Of a DNA stretch of 64,000 nt, positions 27,245 through 37,819 are shown piece by piece (position 1 is the first letter of the stretch; every line of letters starts with the position of its first letter). This stretch comes from Pseudoalteromonas phenolica (GTDB lineage: Bacteria > Pseudomonadota > Gammaproteobacteria > Enterobacterales > Alteromonadaceae), in the NCBI RefSeq assembly GCF_005876835.1, contig NZ_PPSW01000022.1:1-64000 (forward strand). Direction: 5' to 3'. Below the pieces are notes generated by a model, which saw only the letters and a program-made list of their open reading frames with translations, ran no database searches and was not told where the DNA came from. The position numbers and the translations under genes are program-made.

Positions 27245-27877
27245 CTATTCACTTTGTGTTTGGTCGTCAATTACAACATGTTCAGGAATGGTAAAATTAA
27301 ACAGGTCACTATTTAAAGTACCGTTCAATTTGATATCTGAGAATTTAAACTCAGTTAATTGACCTGATAAATCCACCACCAATATTTTTGAAAGTTGTTT
27401 ATCAGTATTAAACTGTAATTCTAACGACTCTACTTGCGAGTCTGTTGTCGATTTGGGGATGATTTTGTAATTATCTTTAGTCTTAGAAACCTGATACTTT
27501 TCCCATTGTGTTTTAGCATTTGTAGTTAATAAAACAAAAGGCGTTGTTTCGATCAGATTAAGACTGGCCATAATGGTCACTTGCTCTGCAAATTCATCGT
27601 AATAATAAGCACGATGACCATCAGAAACCAACATGGTTGAGTCAGGCTCTTGCTGTTGCCAATGAATTCTTAAAGGCTGTGCTAGCGCTAAGTTACCCGA
27701 GCCAGTTTGTAATACTTCACCTTGCTGATCCGTTACTTTTTGATTAAAACTCGCTTTAAACGTCGTCATTTCAGAGAGTTTAGCTTTAAGTTCAATTGCA
27801 GCATCTGCAAATGCGGCTTGTGACAAAAACATCGAAGACAAACCGATTAAACTTGTTAATAGTGTTTTTTTCATCAT
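27245..27877 (-). CDS. lolA: Outer-membrane lipoprotein carrier LolA
   Basis: 210-residue periplasmic chaperone that takes lipoproteins from the LolCDE transporter to LolB at the outer membrane. Signal peptide [19 protein letters not shown] is cut near residue 24. The mature domain has [38 protein letters not shown] (split over about 37-74), with the conserved Arg of the hydrophobic cavity lid. It starts immediately after the ftsK stop codon. Confidence 0.96.
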   Translation of the reverse strand: MMKKTLLTSLIGLSSMFLSQAAFADAAIELKAKLSEMTTFKASFNQKVTDQQGEVLQTGSGNLALAQPLRIHWQQQEPDSTMLVSDGHRAYYYDEFAEQVTIMASLNLIETTPFVLLTTNAKTQWEKYQVSKTKDNYKIIPKSTTDSQVESLELQFNTDKQLSKILVVDLSGQLTEFKFSDIKLNGTLNSDLFNFTIPEHVVIDDQTQSE

Positions 27878-30487
27878 TTAATTTACTCCCCCTTTAGGGA
27901 CTAATACTTCTCGAGCACCATTGTGCCCTGGTGAACTTACGACACCTGACGCTTCCATTTGTTCAACTAAACGAGCAGCTCGGTTATAACCGACACGAAG
28001 CTTACGTTGCACACTCGAAACAGACACCTTGCCTGATTCAATAACAAAGCTAACAGCTTCGTCATAAAGTGGGTCAGACTCATCGTCGCCACCTTCTGGT
28101 GTTTCACCCGGTAATAAAATATCTTCAGTGGCATCACCACATAAGATTTCTTCAATGTAATTGGGCTTACCGCGGGCTTTCCAGTCGCTTACAACAGCAT
28201 GCACTTCATGGTCATCAACAAACGCGCCGTGAACACGAATTGGTACGCTGGTGCCCGGCGGTAAATACAGCATGTCACCCATGCCAAGTAAGTTTTCTGC
28301 ACCTTGCTGATCTAAAATGGTACGAGAGTCGATTTTACTTGATACTTGGAAAGCCATACGAGTTGGAATATTCGCTTTGATAAGACCTGTAATAACATCA
28401 ACAGACGGTCTTTGTGTTGCAAGCACTAAGTGAATACCTGCAGCACGTGCTTTTTGTGCTATACGCGCAATCAACTCTTCAACTTTCTTACCGACAATCA
28501 TCATCATGTCAGCAAACTCGTCAATCACAACAACGATACTTGGCAGTTTATCAAGCTCTTCAGGCTCATTCGCCATACCATCTGTGTCTTTGAACAGCGG
28601 ATCTAATATTGGTTGACCCGCTTCTTTGGCCGCAAGCACTTTTTGGTTGTAACCTTTTAAGTTACGAACACCAAGTGCTGACATGAGTTTGTAACGGCGT
28701 TCCATTTCGCCAACACACCATCGCAGTGCATTTGATGCTTCTTTCATGTCTGTGACAACCTCACATAGTAAGTGCGGAATACCTTCATAGACAGAAAGTT
28801 CAAGCATTTTCGGGTCTATCATGATCATACGCACATCTTCTGGCGGTGACTTGTAGAGCAAGCTCAAAATCATGACATTTACACCAACAGATTTACCTGA
28901 ACCCGTTGTACCAGCAACTAATAAATGCGGCATTTTGCCTAAATCTGCAACCACAGGCTCACCAGCAATGTCTTTACCTAAAACCATGGTCAATGGCGAT
29001 GGGTTTTGTTCAAATTTAGGGGCGTTAATTACTTCTGAAAGGCGTACAATTTCTCTGTGTTTGTTTGGTAGTTCAAGACCAACATAGGTTTTACCTGGGA
29101 TTACTTCTACAACACGAACACTGACTGCAGATAACGAACGAGCTAAATCTTTTGCAAGACCGGTGATTTTCGCAACTTTAATACCCGGTGCTAAATCGAG
29201 CTCAAATCGCGTGACAACGGGACCAGGGTACACCCCCACTACACTCGCTTGAATATTAAAATCCAGCAGCTTAACTTCAACAAGACGAGATACGGCATCC
29301 AATTCTTCTTTTGATATAGGGTTTTTCTGTTTATCAGGCCTGTCTAATAAATCGAGTGAAGGAAGTGGATTTTTTGGCGGCTCAGCATTCAGTAATTCTT
29401 CAAACTTTTCTTTCGCTGTTGGCTCTGGCACGAAAACCGTTTTTTCTGGGTCATTTCTTGGCTTAAGCGGTCTTGCTGGAGACTGAACCCTGGTTTCTTG
29501 CTCTTGAGCTACAACAGGTGCATCGTCTAATCCTTGTAAAGCGCTAGAGGCATCAAAATCGTCATCATCAATAGCTGAAAAGTTTATTTCTTGCTCTAGA
29601 ATGTCATCTAATTCATCAAATATATCTGCTCGAGGATTATCTAAGTTTGATTTATCAAGTGTAGGTTCACTTTTTATTGCTTTGCTTTCAGTGTCTAGAT
29701 TTGTTTCTGACTCTGTTTTGTTTGTAAATAGTCTGTCTTTTAATTTCGCAATTGGTTTTTGCTCTTGCGATTGTTGAGAAGTAATTTCAGATTCAGCATA
29801 GGTGACTTCGGTTTTATCTGACGTATCTTCAAGAGTTGTCATTTCATCTAACTGAACTTGAGTTTCTTGTCTAACGACAGGCTGTACTTGCTTATTTTTT
29901 TGGATGTCTTGGAACTTGTTGAATAATAAACGACAAACTTGAATAACCTTTTCACCGATGTAATCAACAAACTCAACCCATGACACCCCTGTCATTAAGG
30001 TTAACCCTGCAAAGAAAAAGCACAATAAAATGATTGAAGTGCCCGTGAATTTAAATGCTGGGATCATCGCATCACGAACGACGTCACCAATAAATCCGCC
30101 TGAAGACACATGATAGATATCATCAAAGTTAATGCTGCTTATGGCACTTGCTGAAGATACAAACAAAACTAGACCAATCAGTCTTAGAGCTAGAGTGACA
30201 TAATCAAGGTGAAATAACTTGTGTGGCTTCTTAAACAGTAAATACCCAGCCAATTGAATGGCTGCAGGCACTAAAAACGCCATCCAGCCAAAACTAACTA
30301 GTAATATATCAGCAACCCACGCACCTGCTGTGCCTGTGATATTTTTTACTTCAAGATATTCACCTGTTTGAGACCAAGCAGGATCAGATGGGTCAAAGCT
30401 TATCAAGGCACATAAAGTAAATAATGCAGTGAATGTGCTGACGATCAGGCCAGTTTCAAGTAGCCTTTGAATTCCATTAAGACGCAT
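27878..30487 (-). CDS. ftsK: DNA translocase FtsK
   Basis: 869 residues, shorter than E. coli FtsK (1,329) because the linker is short. Four N-terminal membrane helices (about 1-180) anchor it at the septum. An acidic, Gln/Glu-rich linker spans about 190-380. The motor domain contains Walker [14 protein letters not shown] (about 527-539) and Walker [12 protein letters not shown], and the C-terminal winged-helix gamma domain ([26 protein letters not shown], split here) reads KOPS sites and activates XerCD at dif. Upstream of lolA in the same operon; lrp precedes it. Confidence 0.97.
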   Translation of the reverse strand: MRLNGIQRLLETGLIVSTFTALFTLCALISFDPSDPAWSQTGEYLEVKNITGTAGAWVADILLVSFGWMAFLVPAAIQLAGYLLFKKPHKLFHLDYVTLALRLIGLVLFVSSASAISSINFDDIYHVSSGGFIGDVVRDAMIPAFKFTGTSIILLCFFFAGLTLMTGVSWVEFVDYIGEKVIQVCRLLFNKFQDIQKNKQVQPVVRQETQVQLDEMTTLEDTSDKTEVTYAESEITSQQSQEQKPIAKLKDRLFTNKTESETNLDTESKAIKSEPTLDKSNLDNPRADIFDELDDILEQEINFSAIDDDDFDASSALQGLDDAPVVAQEQETRVQSPARPLKPRNDPEKTVFVPEPTAKEKFEELLNAEPPKNPLPSLDLLDRPDKQKNPISKEELDAVSRLVEVKLLDFNIQASVVGVYPGPVVTRFELDLAPGIKVAKITGLAKDLARSLSAVSVRVVEVIPGKTYVGLELPNKHREIVRLSEVINAPKFEQNPSPLTMVLGKDIAGEPVVADLGKMPHLLVAGTTGSGKSVGVNVMILSLLYKSPPEDVRMIMIDPKMLELSVYEGIPHLLCEVVTDMKEASNALRWCVGEMERRYKLMSALGVRNLKGYNQKVLAAKEAGQPILDPLFKDTDGMANEPEELDKLPSIVVVIDEFADMMMIVGKKVEELIARIAQKARAAGIHLVLATQRPSVDVITGLIKANIPTRMAFQVSSKIDSRTILDQQGAENLLGMGDMLYLPPGTSVPIRVHGAFVDDHEVHAVVSDWKARGKPNYIEEILCGDATEDILLPGETPEGGDDESDPLYDEAVSFVIESGKVSVSSVQRKLRVGYNRAARLVEQMEASGVVSSPGHNGAREVLVPKGGVN

Positions 30488-30645
30488 AAAGTGCGTTCAC
30501 CCCTAGTTTGCCTTGGTTTAGATTTTTTATTGAGTGCTATTGATGCTTTTTTGGTAAATCTAAACTTTTGGATATTAAAATCTTTTCTATCTGAATAAGC
30601 GCTTAAGTACGCTTTTATAATAAATCTAACAATACCAAGAAATAA

Positions 30646-31125
30646 CTAAGCTTCACAGGGTTTTATTACTTCTCCGAGCTCCCCTTTTACCTCTTCCATA
30701 ACAACATAAGTGCGACTTTCACTTACATTTGGTAATTGCAGCAGTATGTCGCCCAAAACACCTCGATACTCAGACATATCTGTTACTCGTGTTTTTAGTA
30801 AAAAATCAAAATTACCTGACACTAAGTGACATTCTATTATTTCATCATGCTGTCTAACTGCCTGATTGAACTTATCGAATACATCTGGGCTATTCTTATT
30901 GACTGTTACTTCTACATAAACTAACAGCCCCTGACCTAACTTTGCCGGGTCAACAACTGCTTTATACCCTTTTATGTAGCCTTCTCGCTCTAGCTTTTTT
31001 ACACGTTCTAAACAGGGCGTTGCACTAAGTCCTATCCTCCTTGCTAACTCTACATTTGAAAGTCTGCCATCTTTCTGAAGTTCTACTAAAATGTTTCTGT
31101 CTATTCGATCTAACTGTTGGTACAT
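30646..31125 (-). CDS. lrp: Leucine-responsive regulatory protein Lrp
   Basis: 159 residues. An N-terminal helix-turn-helix (LDRIDRNILVELQKDGRLSNVELARRIGLSATPCLERVKKLE, split here; residues about 5-46) is followed by an AsnC/Lrp ligand-binding RAM domain. Close to E. coli Lrp in length and sequence. Position beside ftsK matches E. coli. It is divergent from ald with a 144-bp spacer; Lrp-type control of alanine dehydrogenase is known in other bacteria and is a likely arrangement here. Confidence 0.95.
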   Translation of the reverse strand: MYQQLDRIDRNILVELQKDGRLSNVELARRIGLSATPCLERVKKLEREGYIKGYKAVVDPAKLGQGLLVYVEVTVNKNSPDVFDKFNQAVRQHDEIIECHLVSGNFDFLLKTRVTDMSEYRGVLGDILLQLPNVSESRTYVVMEEVKGELGEVIKPCEA

Positions 31126-31269
31126 GTGCTTTCCAGAGTTTTAATCTGCCATACGATGCTTTTTAGAATTTATATCTAGAAGATACACCAAAAAAGGTAG
31201 GACATACTAGCTAATGACCAATATAATAGTCGAAAATTTTATCCCGTTCTTATATATGAGGCGATTATT

Positions 31270-32391
31270 ATGCTTATCGGTGTACCTAAAGAAATAAAAA
31301 ACCATGAATACCGTGTTGGTATGGTTCCAGCAAGTGTTCGTGAATTAATTAACCACGGCCACCAAGTTGTTGTTGAAACAAATGCTGGTATTGGCATTGG
31401 TTTTACTGACGAAGATTACATTGCAGTTGGTGCAGAAATCTTACCAACAGCTGCTGATGTTTTTGCAAAAGCAGACATGATTGTAAAAGTAAAAGAGCCT
31501 CAAGCTGTTGAGCGCGCTATGTTACGTGAAGGTCAAATCCTATTCACTTACCTTCACCTTGCACCAGATCTTCCACAAACTGAAGACCTTGTTAAGAGCA
31601 AGTCTATCTGTATCGCATACGAAACTGTAACTGACGCTCGTGGTGGCTTACCACTTCTTGCGCCTATGTCAGAAGTTGCTGGCCGTATGTCAATTCAAGC
31701 TGGCGCTCAGGCACTTGAAAAATCAAATGCAGGTCGTGGTATGCTTTTAGGTGGTGTACCTGGTGTTGAACCGGCTAAAGTAGTTGTTATCGGTGCTGGT
31801 ATGGTTGGTAACAATGCAGCACAAATGGCTGTAGGCATGGGTGCTGATGTTGTTATTCTTGACCGTAACGTTGACGTTCTTCGTCGTGTAGACGCGCAAT
31901 TCGGTAACCGTGTTAAAGCGGTATACTCAACCGCTGACGCCTTAGAAAAACACGTGTTAGAAGCTGATCTTGTGATCGGTGGTGTACTAATCCCAGGTGC
32001 AGCAGCGCCGAAACTAGTTACTGCAGAGCACATCAAGAACATGAAGCCTGGTTCTGCAATCGTTGACGTTGCGATCGACCAAGGTGGTTGTATTGAAACC
32101 TCTAAAGCAACTACACACGCTGAACCGACATACATCGTTGATGACGTTGTTCACTATTGTGTTGCTAACATGCCAGGTGCTGTTCCGCGTACTTCGACGT
32201 TTGCACTTAACAATGCGACGCTACCATACATCATCAAGCTTGCGAACAAAGGCTATAAAGCTGCGCTTCTTGAAGACGAACACTTCATGAATGGCTTAAA
32301 CGTGATCAACGGTCAAATTACATGTAAAGAAGTTGCTGAAGGCTTCAACATGGAATTCGTAGATGCACGTACTGCACTAGAAAATGCTTAA
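31270..32391 (+). CDS. ald: Alanine dehydrogenase Ald
   Basis: 373 residues. NAD-dependent oxidative deamination of L-alanine to pyruvate and ammonia. The N-terminus MLIGVPKEIKNHEYRVGMVP holds the substrate Arg, followed by VKVKEP (catalytic Lys region), YLHLAPD with its catalytic His, the NAD-binding VVIGAGMVGNNAAQMAVGMGA (split, about 176-196) and the VDVAIDQGGC loop. Length and sequence are standard. Divergent from lrp; terminator at 32407-32434. Confidence 0.97.
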   Translation: MLIGVPKEIKNHEYRVGMVPASVRELINHGHQVVVETNAGIGIGFTDEDYIAVGAEILPTAADVFAKADMIVKVKEPQAVERAMLREGQILFTYLHLAPDLPQTEDLVKSKSICIAYETVTDARGGLPLLAPMSEVAGRMSIQAGAQALEKSNAGRGMLLGGVPGVEPAKVVVIGAGMVGNNAAQMAVGMGADVVILDRNVDVLRRVDAQFGNRVKAVYSTADALEKHVLEADLVIGGVLIPGAAAPKLVTAEHIKNMKPGSAIVDVAIDQGGCIETSKATTHAEPTYIVDDVVHYCVANMPGAVPRTSTFALNNATLPYIIKLANKGYKAALLEDEHFMNGLNVINGQITCKEVAEGFNMEFVDARTALENA

Positions 32392-32406
32392 TGTATAAGT
32401 GAAATG

Positions 32407-32434
32407 AAAAAACCCGCTTTCAGCGGGTTTTTTT
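32407..32434 (+). terminator. Terminator of ald
   Basis: A-run, stem AACCCGCT (32411-32418) with AGCGGGTT, then seven T residues. Confidence 0.9.
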
Positions 32435-32483
32435 ATATATATTTAAATTGCCTATCTAAAAGATAAATGCCTTTTTACAAGGA

Positions 32484-32918
32484 TTACCACTCAAACATAT
32501 AGGCCATTTTACTGATGGTTCTTAATACAACACCATGGGTATTTCGTTTAGCATACAAATGTTGTAACGATTTATCTTTGATTTCACCTACTACTACTTC
32601 TTTGATTTGATAGCCAAGTGCATGGGCTGCTTGTGCATAAGCGACAAACTCCCATTTTTTAATATTTGTGTTATCAACAATCACAAGTGGGATGCCCTCA
32701 GCAAGCGCATTGATATAACGAGCAAGATTCAAATTATGAAATTCTGATAGCTTGAATTTATCGAAATGATACTCACCTTGTTCGTTATAAAAGTAGTCGT
32801 CTGTCGCACAGATCGTATATTGTGTCTCATCACCTGCGACGAGTTCATCGACTAAACTTTGTGCATAATGGCTTTTGCCTGAACCGGGGAGCCCTCTTAG
32901 AATAAAAACTTGCTTCAT
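32484..32918 (-). CDS. P-loop kinase-like ATP-binding protein (N4BP2L1/AAA_33 type)
   Basis: 144 residues. Walker A is FILRGLPGSGKSHYAQ (about 5-20). DDYF at about 41-44 and IVDNTNIKKWEF (about 79-90) match the polynucleotide-kinase-like group that includes NEDD4-binding protein 2-like proteins. The usual C-terminal lid Arg is less clear (AKRNTHGVVLRTI). The group phosphorylates small molecules or nucleic-acid ends; the substrate here is unknown. A single gene between ald and asnS, opposite to both. Confidence 0.75.
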   Translation of the reverse strand: MKQVFILRGLPGSGKSHYAQSLVDELVAGDETQYTICATDDYFYNEQGEYHFDKFKLSEFHNLNLARYINALAEGIPLVIVDNTNIKKWEFVAYAQAAHALGYQIKEVVVGEIKDKSLQHLYAKRNTHGVVLRTISKMAYMFEW

Positions 32919-33148
32919 TGCCTCTCAACTAATTACTTATTTTTATCACTTAATATACGTCAATGATGCCATATTTATGCAAATTAGTCATGATACTTAT
33001 ATACAGAGTGTTATTTAGTGCAATTGACCTGAAAAGAGTTGTCATAAATGGTTTTTTTATTTGCTCATCACAGGTAAGATAATGCCCTCGTACCAAAGCG
33101 TACGACAGTTTAAATAATTATTAGAGTAACTAAATCATTGGAGTGAAG

Positions 33149-34546
33149 ATGAGCCACATAGCGATAACGGAGCTACTTAAAGGCACCGTTGCGGTAGACA
33201 GCCAAGTAACAGTAAAAGGTTGGATCCGTACACGCCGCGATTCTAAAGCAGGTATTTCTTTCTTAGCCGTACACGACGGTTCTTGTTTTAACCCTATTCA
33301 AGCAGTTGTTCCGAATTCGCTCAATAATTATGATGAAGTTACCAATTTAACGGCTGGTTGTTCAGTTAGCGTAACCGGTAAGCTCGTTGAGTCTCAGGGT
33401 CAAGGTCAAGCATTCGAAATTCAAGCTGATACGGTTGAAGTGATTGGACAAGTAGAAAACCCTGACACTTACCCAATGGCTGCTAAGCGCCACAGTATCG
33501 AGTTTTTACGTGAACATGCACATTTACGCCCTCGTACTAACGTAATCGGTGCGGTTACACGTGTACGTAACTGCTTATCACAAGCTATCCATCGTTTTTT
33601 CCACGAAAATGGTTATATGTGGATCAGTACACCAATTATTACGGCAAGTGACTGTGAAGGTGCGGGTGAAATGTTCCGTGTATCTACATTAGATATGCAA
33701 AACTTACCTCGCACAGACAAAGGTGACATTGACTATTCAGAAGATTTCTTTGGCAAAGAAGCTTTCTTAACTGTATCAGGTCAGCTAAACGGTGAAACGT
33801 ACGCAAGTGCAATGTCAAAGATCTACACATTTGGCCCAACTTTCCGTGCTGAGAACTCAAATACCTCTCGTCACCTTGCTGAGTTCTGGATGGTAGAGCC
33901 AGAAGTTGCATTTGCTGACTTAGAAGACATCGCAAGCCTTGCTGAAGATATGCTTAAGTATGTATTTAAAGCAGTACTTGATGAACGTCGTGACGATATG
34001 GAATTTTTCGCACAACGTATCGAGAAAACAGCGATCTCTCGTTTAGAAGAGTTTGTTGAAAAAGATTTCGCACAAGTTGATTATACTGATGCAATCACAA
34101 TCCTTGAAAACTGTGGTAAGAAATTTGAGTTCCCAGTTGAATGGGGTGTAGATTTACAATCTGAACATGAACGTTATCTTGCAGAAGAACACTTTAAAGC
34201 ACCAGTAGTTATTAAAAACTACCCTCGTGACATTAAAGCATTCTACATGCGCCAAAATGAAGATGGTAAAACAGTAGCAGCTATGGACGTAGTAGCACCA
34301 GGTATTGGTGAGATCATCGGTGGCTCTCAACGTGAAGAGCGTTTAGATGTACTAGATGCACGTTTAGAAGAGATGGGTCTACACAAAGAAGACTACAGCT
34401 GGTATCGCGATCTACGTAAATATGGCACAGTACCTCATTCAGGCTTTGGTCTAGGCTTTGAGCGTTTAGTAGCATATGTGACAGGTATGGGCAATGTACG
34501 TGATGTTATCGCCTTCCCTCGTACTAAAGGCAATGCAAACTATTAA
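33149..34546 (+). CDS. asnS: Asparaginyl-tRNA synthetase AsnS
   Basis: 465-residue class IIb synthetase. An N-terminal OB-fold anticodon domain (about 15-110, [18 protein letters not shown]) precedes a catalytic core with motif 2 ([21 protein letters not shown], split) and motif 3 ([21 protein letters not shown], split) near the C-terminus. The frame is open from GTG 33143, but ATG 33149 has GGAG five bases upstream and gives the usual N-terminus [10 protein letters not shown]. Followed by a clear terminator at 34562-34589. Confidence 0.97.
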   Translation: MSHIAITELLKGTVAVDSQVTVKGWIRTRRDSKAGISFLAVHDGSCFNPIQAVVPNSLNNYDEVTNLTAGCSVSVTGKLVESQGQGQAFEIQADTVEVIGQVENPDTYPMAAKRHSIEFLREHAHLRPRTNVIGAVTRVRNCLSQAIHRFFHENGYMWISTPIITASDCEGAGEMFRVSTLDMQNLPRTDKGDIDYSEDFFGKEAFLTVSGQLNGETYASAMSKIYTFGPTFRAENSNTSRHLAEFWMVEPEVAFADLEDIASLAEDMLKYVFKAVLDERRDDMEFFAQRIEKTAISRLEEFVEKDFAQVDYTDAITILENCGKKFEFPVEWGVDLQSEHERYLAEEHFKAPVVIKNYPRDIKAFYMRQNEDGKTVAAMDVVAPGIGEIIGGSQREERLDVLDARLEEMGLHKEDYSWYRDLRKYGTVPHSGFGLGFERLVAYVTGMGNVRDVIAFPRTKGNANY

Positions 34547-34561
34547 GTTGCATTAGCTGAT

Positions 34562-34589
34562 AAAAAAGCGCCAAATTGGCGCTTTTTTT
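34562..34589 (+). terminator. Terminator of asnS
   Basis: Stem AAGCGCCA (34566-34573) / TGGCGCTT with a short AT loop and a T7 run. Confidence 0.9.
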
Positions 34590-34592
34590 GTG

Positions 34593-34758
34593 TTATGCCA
34601 ATCCGCTTAACTAAGTGGTCTATTTTGAGGCAAGAAAACCTTGTTGGTAGCAAGGCAAATATTTCGTTATTTAGTTGTTCTAAATGAGAAATCTTTAACG
34701 CAGCTATCATCAGGTTTAATCCCTCAAAATGATTAAGTGTTATTGCGGATTGGTATTA
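34593..34758. repeat. Dispersed palindromic repeat, long copy (MITE-like, 166 bp)
   Basis: The ends are 14-bp imperfect inverted repeats: TTATGCCAATCCGC (34593-34606) and GCGGATTGGTATTA (34745-34758), 12 of 14 matching. The inside is non-coding. Its right 32 bp and its left 22 bp recur at 39976-40027, where the middle part is missing. It lies between two terminators, so insertion there does no harm to neighbours. Confidence 0.8.
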
Positions 34759-34784
34759 CGAATATATGGACCAAAAACTTATGC

Positions 34785-34817
34785 AAAAAAAAATCCCCGT
34801 ACAAAACGAGGATTTTT
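34785..34817 (-). terminator. Terminator of fklB
   Basis: On the minus strand AAATCCTCG, a seven-base loop, CGGGGATTT, then a long T run (A run at 34785-34793). Confidence 0.85.
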
Positions 34818-34867
34818 ATAGCTGATTCAATTCACTGAGTGAAATTGAAAAAGTGGTAAATTCTTAA

Positions 34868-35485
34868 TTAAAGAACTTCTAATAGCTCAACATCGAATAC
34901 TAGTGTTGAGAATGGTGCGATTGATGCACCAGCACCACGCTCACCATATGCTAGGTCATGCGGGATATATAGACGGAATTTAGCACCAGGCGCCATTAGT
35001 TGAAGTGCTTCAGTCCAACCTTTGATAACACCGTTTACTGGGAACTCAGCAGGTTGACCACGTTCAACAGAGCTGTCGAAAACTGTACCGTTGATTAATG
35101 TACCGTGGTAATGAACACGTACAGTTGAATCTGCAGCTGGCTTGTCACCTTCACCTGTTGCTAGAACTTCATATTGTAAGCCTGACTCAGTAACAGTTAC
35201 TTCTGCACGCTTAGCGTTGTCTTCTAGGAAAGCCGTACCTTCAGCAGCTAAAACTTTAGCTTCTTCTTCGCGACGTTTTTGAATTTCTGCATTGATTGCT
35301 TCAAATGCAGCTTGAATCTCAGGGATTTCAACACGAAGTGCTTCACCAGCATACGCATCTTTCATACCTTCAAACACTGAGTGAAGGTTTAGTCCGTCGA
35401 AAGGGTTAGCTTTAAGCTGTTCGCCCATTTGTAGACCGATACCGTAGCTTGCTTTTTCTGCACCTGTATTAAATAAATCAGACAT
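34868..35485 (-). CDS. fklB: FKBP-type peptidyl-prolyl isomerase FklB (FKBP22)
   Basis: 205-residue cis-trans prolyl isomerase and folding helper. An N-terminal dimerisation region begins ASYGIGLQMGEQL and continues as a long helix (about 60-95). The C-terminal FKBP domain (about 100-205) has VRVHYHGTLINGTVFDSS, PAEFPVNGVIKGWTEAL and AYGERGAGASIAPFSTLVFDVELL (split). There is no signal peptide, so it is cytoplasmic, like E. coli FklB. Transcribed alone. Confidence 0.95.
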   Translation of the reverse strand: MSDLFNTGAEKASYGIGLQMGEQLKANPFDGLNLHSVFEGMKDAYAGEALRVEIPEIQAAFEAINAEIQKRREEEAKVLAAEGTAFLEDNAKRAEVTVTESGLQYEVLATGEGDKPAADSTVRVHYHGTLINGTVFDSSVERGQPAEFPVNGVIKGWTEALQLMAPGAKFRLYIPHDLAYGERGAGASIAPFSTLVFDVELLEVL

Positions 35486-35550
35486 GTAAATTTTCGCTTT
35501 TTTAATTTAAAGAATGTTGCAGTGTAACACACTGCAGATTGAGATAAAGG

Positions 35551-35922
35551 TTACTCTGCTTGCTGCTTATCCATTAATTTCTTGAGCTCTATCACAACAA
35601 ATGTTGCAAACGGTAAGCTTAATACCAAGGCAAGTTTTAACTCTTTGCTGTAGTCGATAAGTTGCTCTGTGAAAAAATATCCAAAGCCAATAATACCAAA
35701 AGCACCAACTATCATTGCGCAGAATATTGGCCATACTTTTTCGTACTTCACAATTAAGTGACCAACTAATAGATTAAACAGAAATGTGTAGAGAACGGTG
35801 TTAAGAAGGTTCGGGTCTTGTTGTGCATCGATTGATAATTGCAATGCCATTTCCAAGCCACTGACATAGAAAAAACTAAAAATGATCCAAAGAGAAAAAC
35901 GCTTTACCAAATCAAGTTTCAT
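35551..35922 (-). CDS. Small membrane protein, unknown function (123 aa)
   Basis: The open frame runs on to 36048, but that part overlaps tRNA-Ser. The likely start is ATG 35920-35922, preceded on the minus strand by GGAGG. The product (MKLDLVKRFSLWIIF...) has four predicted membrane segments spread over its length and a short charged tail ending KLMDKQQAE. No motif recognised. It lies between the tRNA-Ser terminator and fklB, so it probably has its own promoter. Confidence 0.7.
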   Translation of the reverse strand: MKLDLVKRFSLWIIFSFFYVSGLEMALQLSIDAQQDPNLLNTVLYTFLFNLLVGHLIVKYEKVWPIFCAMIVGAFGIIGFGYFFTEQLIDYSKELKLALVLSLPFATFVVIELKKLMDKQQAE

Positions 35923-35936
35923 ACTTCCTCCAAACG

Positions 35937-35960
35937 AAAAAAACCGCCTAAAGGCGGTTT
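35937..35960 (-). terminator. Terminator of tRNA-Ser
   Basis: Stem AACCGCC (35941-35947) / GGCGGTT (35952-35958), loop TAAA, flanked by A and T runs; on the minus strand it follows the tRNA after about ten bases. Confidence 0.85.
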
Positions 35961-35970
35961 TGGGAATGAG

Positions 35971-36062
35971 GTGGCGGAGAGATAGGGATTTGAACCCTAG
36001 ATACGCTATTAACGTATGCCGGTTTTCAAGACCGGTGCTTTCAACCACTCAGCCATCTCTCC
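35971..36062 (-). tRNA. tRNA-Ser (anticodon TGA), CCA encoded
   Basis: Read on the minus strand, the acceptor stem GGAGAGA pairs with TCTCTCC, followed by discriminator G and CCA. D-loop GGCTGAGTGGTTGAAAG, anticodon arm CCGGTCTTGAAAACCGG with anticodon TGA, a long variable arm (TACGTTAATAGCGTA) typical of tRNA-Ser, and T-loop GGTTCAAATCC are all present. It reads UCA and other UCN serine codons. Confidence 0.98.
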
Positions 36063-36146
36063 GTTGTTGGCGCGAATAATAGAGAGTTTTATAAACCTTG
36101 TAAAGTACTATTTTAAAAAAAGAACCAATATTGAATTGTTTGATTA

Positions 36147-36518
36147 CTAATAATACTGCTTTGGTCGTTTTGCTATAAATGCGCCCATTAAACTCACGCA
36201 GGTTAAGCTAATGAGTACAAATGCTGAATCAACAAATAATTTTGTAAGCTCGTCTAGAGTGTAATTTTGTGTATATAAAAGCGGTGCAAATGAAATGCTT
36301 CCGACAAAAAGCAACACTTTAAAAGCTCTAGAAAATTCATAGCGTTTACTATAGTTCATCCACCAAGTAAGCACTAAAAGTAAAAATGATGCGGGAAAAA
36401 AATGATATTGAACTTGTTCCGTGACAAAAGATGAATAGAAAGAAAGAGCAGCCCCTATTGCGGACCACAATAGCCAAACCCACCAATTCTCTTTTTCTTT
36501 TAAAAATAGATTGCCCAT
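36147..36518 (-). CDS. Small membrane protein, unknown function (123 aa)
   Basis: 123 residues with four predicted membrane helices (starting about WVWLLWSAIGAALSF, ASFLLLVLTWWM, VLLFVGSISFAPLL, AFVLISLTCVSLMGAF) and a basic C-terminus (KRPKQYY). No catalytic or binding motif recognised. It is not clearly in an operon with trhO (upstream) or the tRNA (downstream). Its composition is normal for this genome. Confidence 0.65.
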   Translation of the reverse strand: MGNLFLKEKENWWVWLLWSAIGAALSFYSSFVTEQVQYHFFPASFLLLVLTWWMNYSKRYEFSRAFKVLLFVGSISFAPLLYTQNYTLDELTKLFVDSAFVLISLTCVSLMGAFIAKRPKQYY

Positions 36519-36601
36519 AAAGTGTCACATGATTTTATTATTATTAATATCTTTATAAGACTAACAAATATACTGGCTATAAAACAACCGTCTCGGGCAA
36601 C

Positions 36602-36626
36602 AAAAAAGCGCTCAATTGAGCGCTTT
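36602..36626 (-). terminator. Terminator of trhO
   Basis: Palindrome AAAGCGCTCAATTGAGCGCTTT at 36605-36626 with an A run on the left, giving a T run on the minus strand. It follows the trhO stop directly. Confidence 0.85.
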
Positions 36627-36631
36627 CTTAA

Positions 36632-37621
36632 TTATGGTTTTAAAGCTTGTCGTTGTGCTTCTTTTAGCTGCTGTTTTGCTTGCTTGCGCTGTAGTAAAGC
36701 TTCCTGAGCTTCATGGCCTATATGGCCTTCGCCGCGCTCTTGCGCCAATTTCATTTGCTTTTGGCGCTCAGCAAAACGTGTACGCTGTTCTTCAGTGACA
36801 TTATCAATACAATGGTGACAAGAAACACCCTCTTCATATTCAGGCTTTTGCTTTTCTTCTTCGGTAATTGGCATACGACAAGCATGACACTGATCGTATT
36901 GACCTTTTTGTAAGTCATGATCAACTGCTACCCGGTTATCAAATACGAAGCACTCACCTTCCCATAATGATTCTTCTTTTGGCACATCTTCAAGATACTT
37001 AAGAATGCCGCCTTCTAAGTGGTAAACTTCGTCAAATCCCTGCTCTTTCATATAAGCTGTCGACTTTTCACAACGAATACCGCCTGTACAGAACATGGCA
37101 ACTTTCTTATTTTTTGTAGGATCTAGATTTTTCTCTGCCCACTCAGGAAATTCACGGAAAGTCTTAGTGTTTGGATCAATAGCATGTTTAAACGTGCCGA
37201 TTTCAATCTCGTAATCATTACGAGTATCAACAACCACAACATCTGGGTCCGAAATAAGCGCGTTCCAATCTTGTGGCTTAACGTAAGAGCCAACCACTTT
37301 TAACGGGTCAATACCTTCGACACCCATGGTCACGATTTCTTTTTTTAGTTTTACCTTTGTTCTATAGAACGGACACGTTTCGTCGTAAGACTCTTTAGAA
37401 ACAATATTATCTAAACCTGGTTGCGCATCTAACCAAGCAAGTAATGTATCAATACCTTCGCGCTTTGCAGCAACAGTACCGTTAATACCTTCAGCAGCAA
37501 GTAGTAAAGTACCTCGTACTTCATTTGCTTCCATCACTTCTAAAAGAGGCTGACGAACTTCTTTGTAGTTTGGTAGTGAAACGAATTTATAAAGTGCACA
37601 TACAACATATTGAGCAGACAT
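36632..37621 (-). CDS. trhO: tRNA uridine(34) hydroxylase TrhO (YceA), rhodanese-like
   Basis: 329 residues. It hydroxylates U34 of certain tRNAs on the way to 5-carboxymethoxyuridine. An N-terminal acylphosphatase-like domain (about 1-95) is followed by a rhodanese domain with the active-site Cys in [11 protein letters not shown] (about 178-188) and a C-terminal zinc-like cysteine block (CHACRMP ... VSCHHC). The C-terminus is basic and Gln-rich. A strong terminator follows. Confidence 0.95.
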   Translation of the reverse strand: MSAQYVVCALYKFVSLPNYKEVRQPLLEVMEANEVRGTLLLAAEGINGTVAAKREGIDTLLAWLDAQPGLDNIVSKESYDETCPFYRTKVKLKKEIVTMGVEGIDPLKVVGSYVKPQDWNALISDPDVVVVDTRNDYEIEIGTFKHAIDPNTKTFREFPEWAEKNLDPTKNKKVAMFCTGGIRCEKSTAYMKEQGFDEVYHLEGGILKYLEDVPKEESLWEGECFVFDNRVAVDHDLQKGQYDQCHACRMPITEEEKQKPEYEEGVSCHHCIDNVTEEQRTRFAERQKQMKLAQERGEGHIGHEAQEALLQRKQAKQQLKEAQRQALKP

Positions 37622-37819
37622 AATATTCCTAATTAGCTTTGAATAAGGCTATTAGTTCTTAAGCACGACTAATAGCTAACTACCGGATCGTAAATCCGGC
37701 GCCGGAGGCGGTATTGTACGGATTTAGCAAAAAAATGCACTAATAAAGCTAAAATATCCCTGTGTTGCAGAACTCTGTTTGATATAATTGCTGCTTAAAC
37801 TTTATTTGGAGTAGTAACT

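Noticed and set aside
35923..36048. N-terminal extension of the small membrane protein at 35551
   Set aside because: It runs antisense-free but straight through tRNA-Ser and its terminator; ATG 35922 has a GGAGG binding site.
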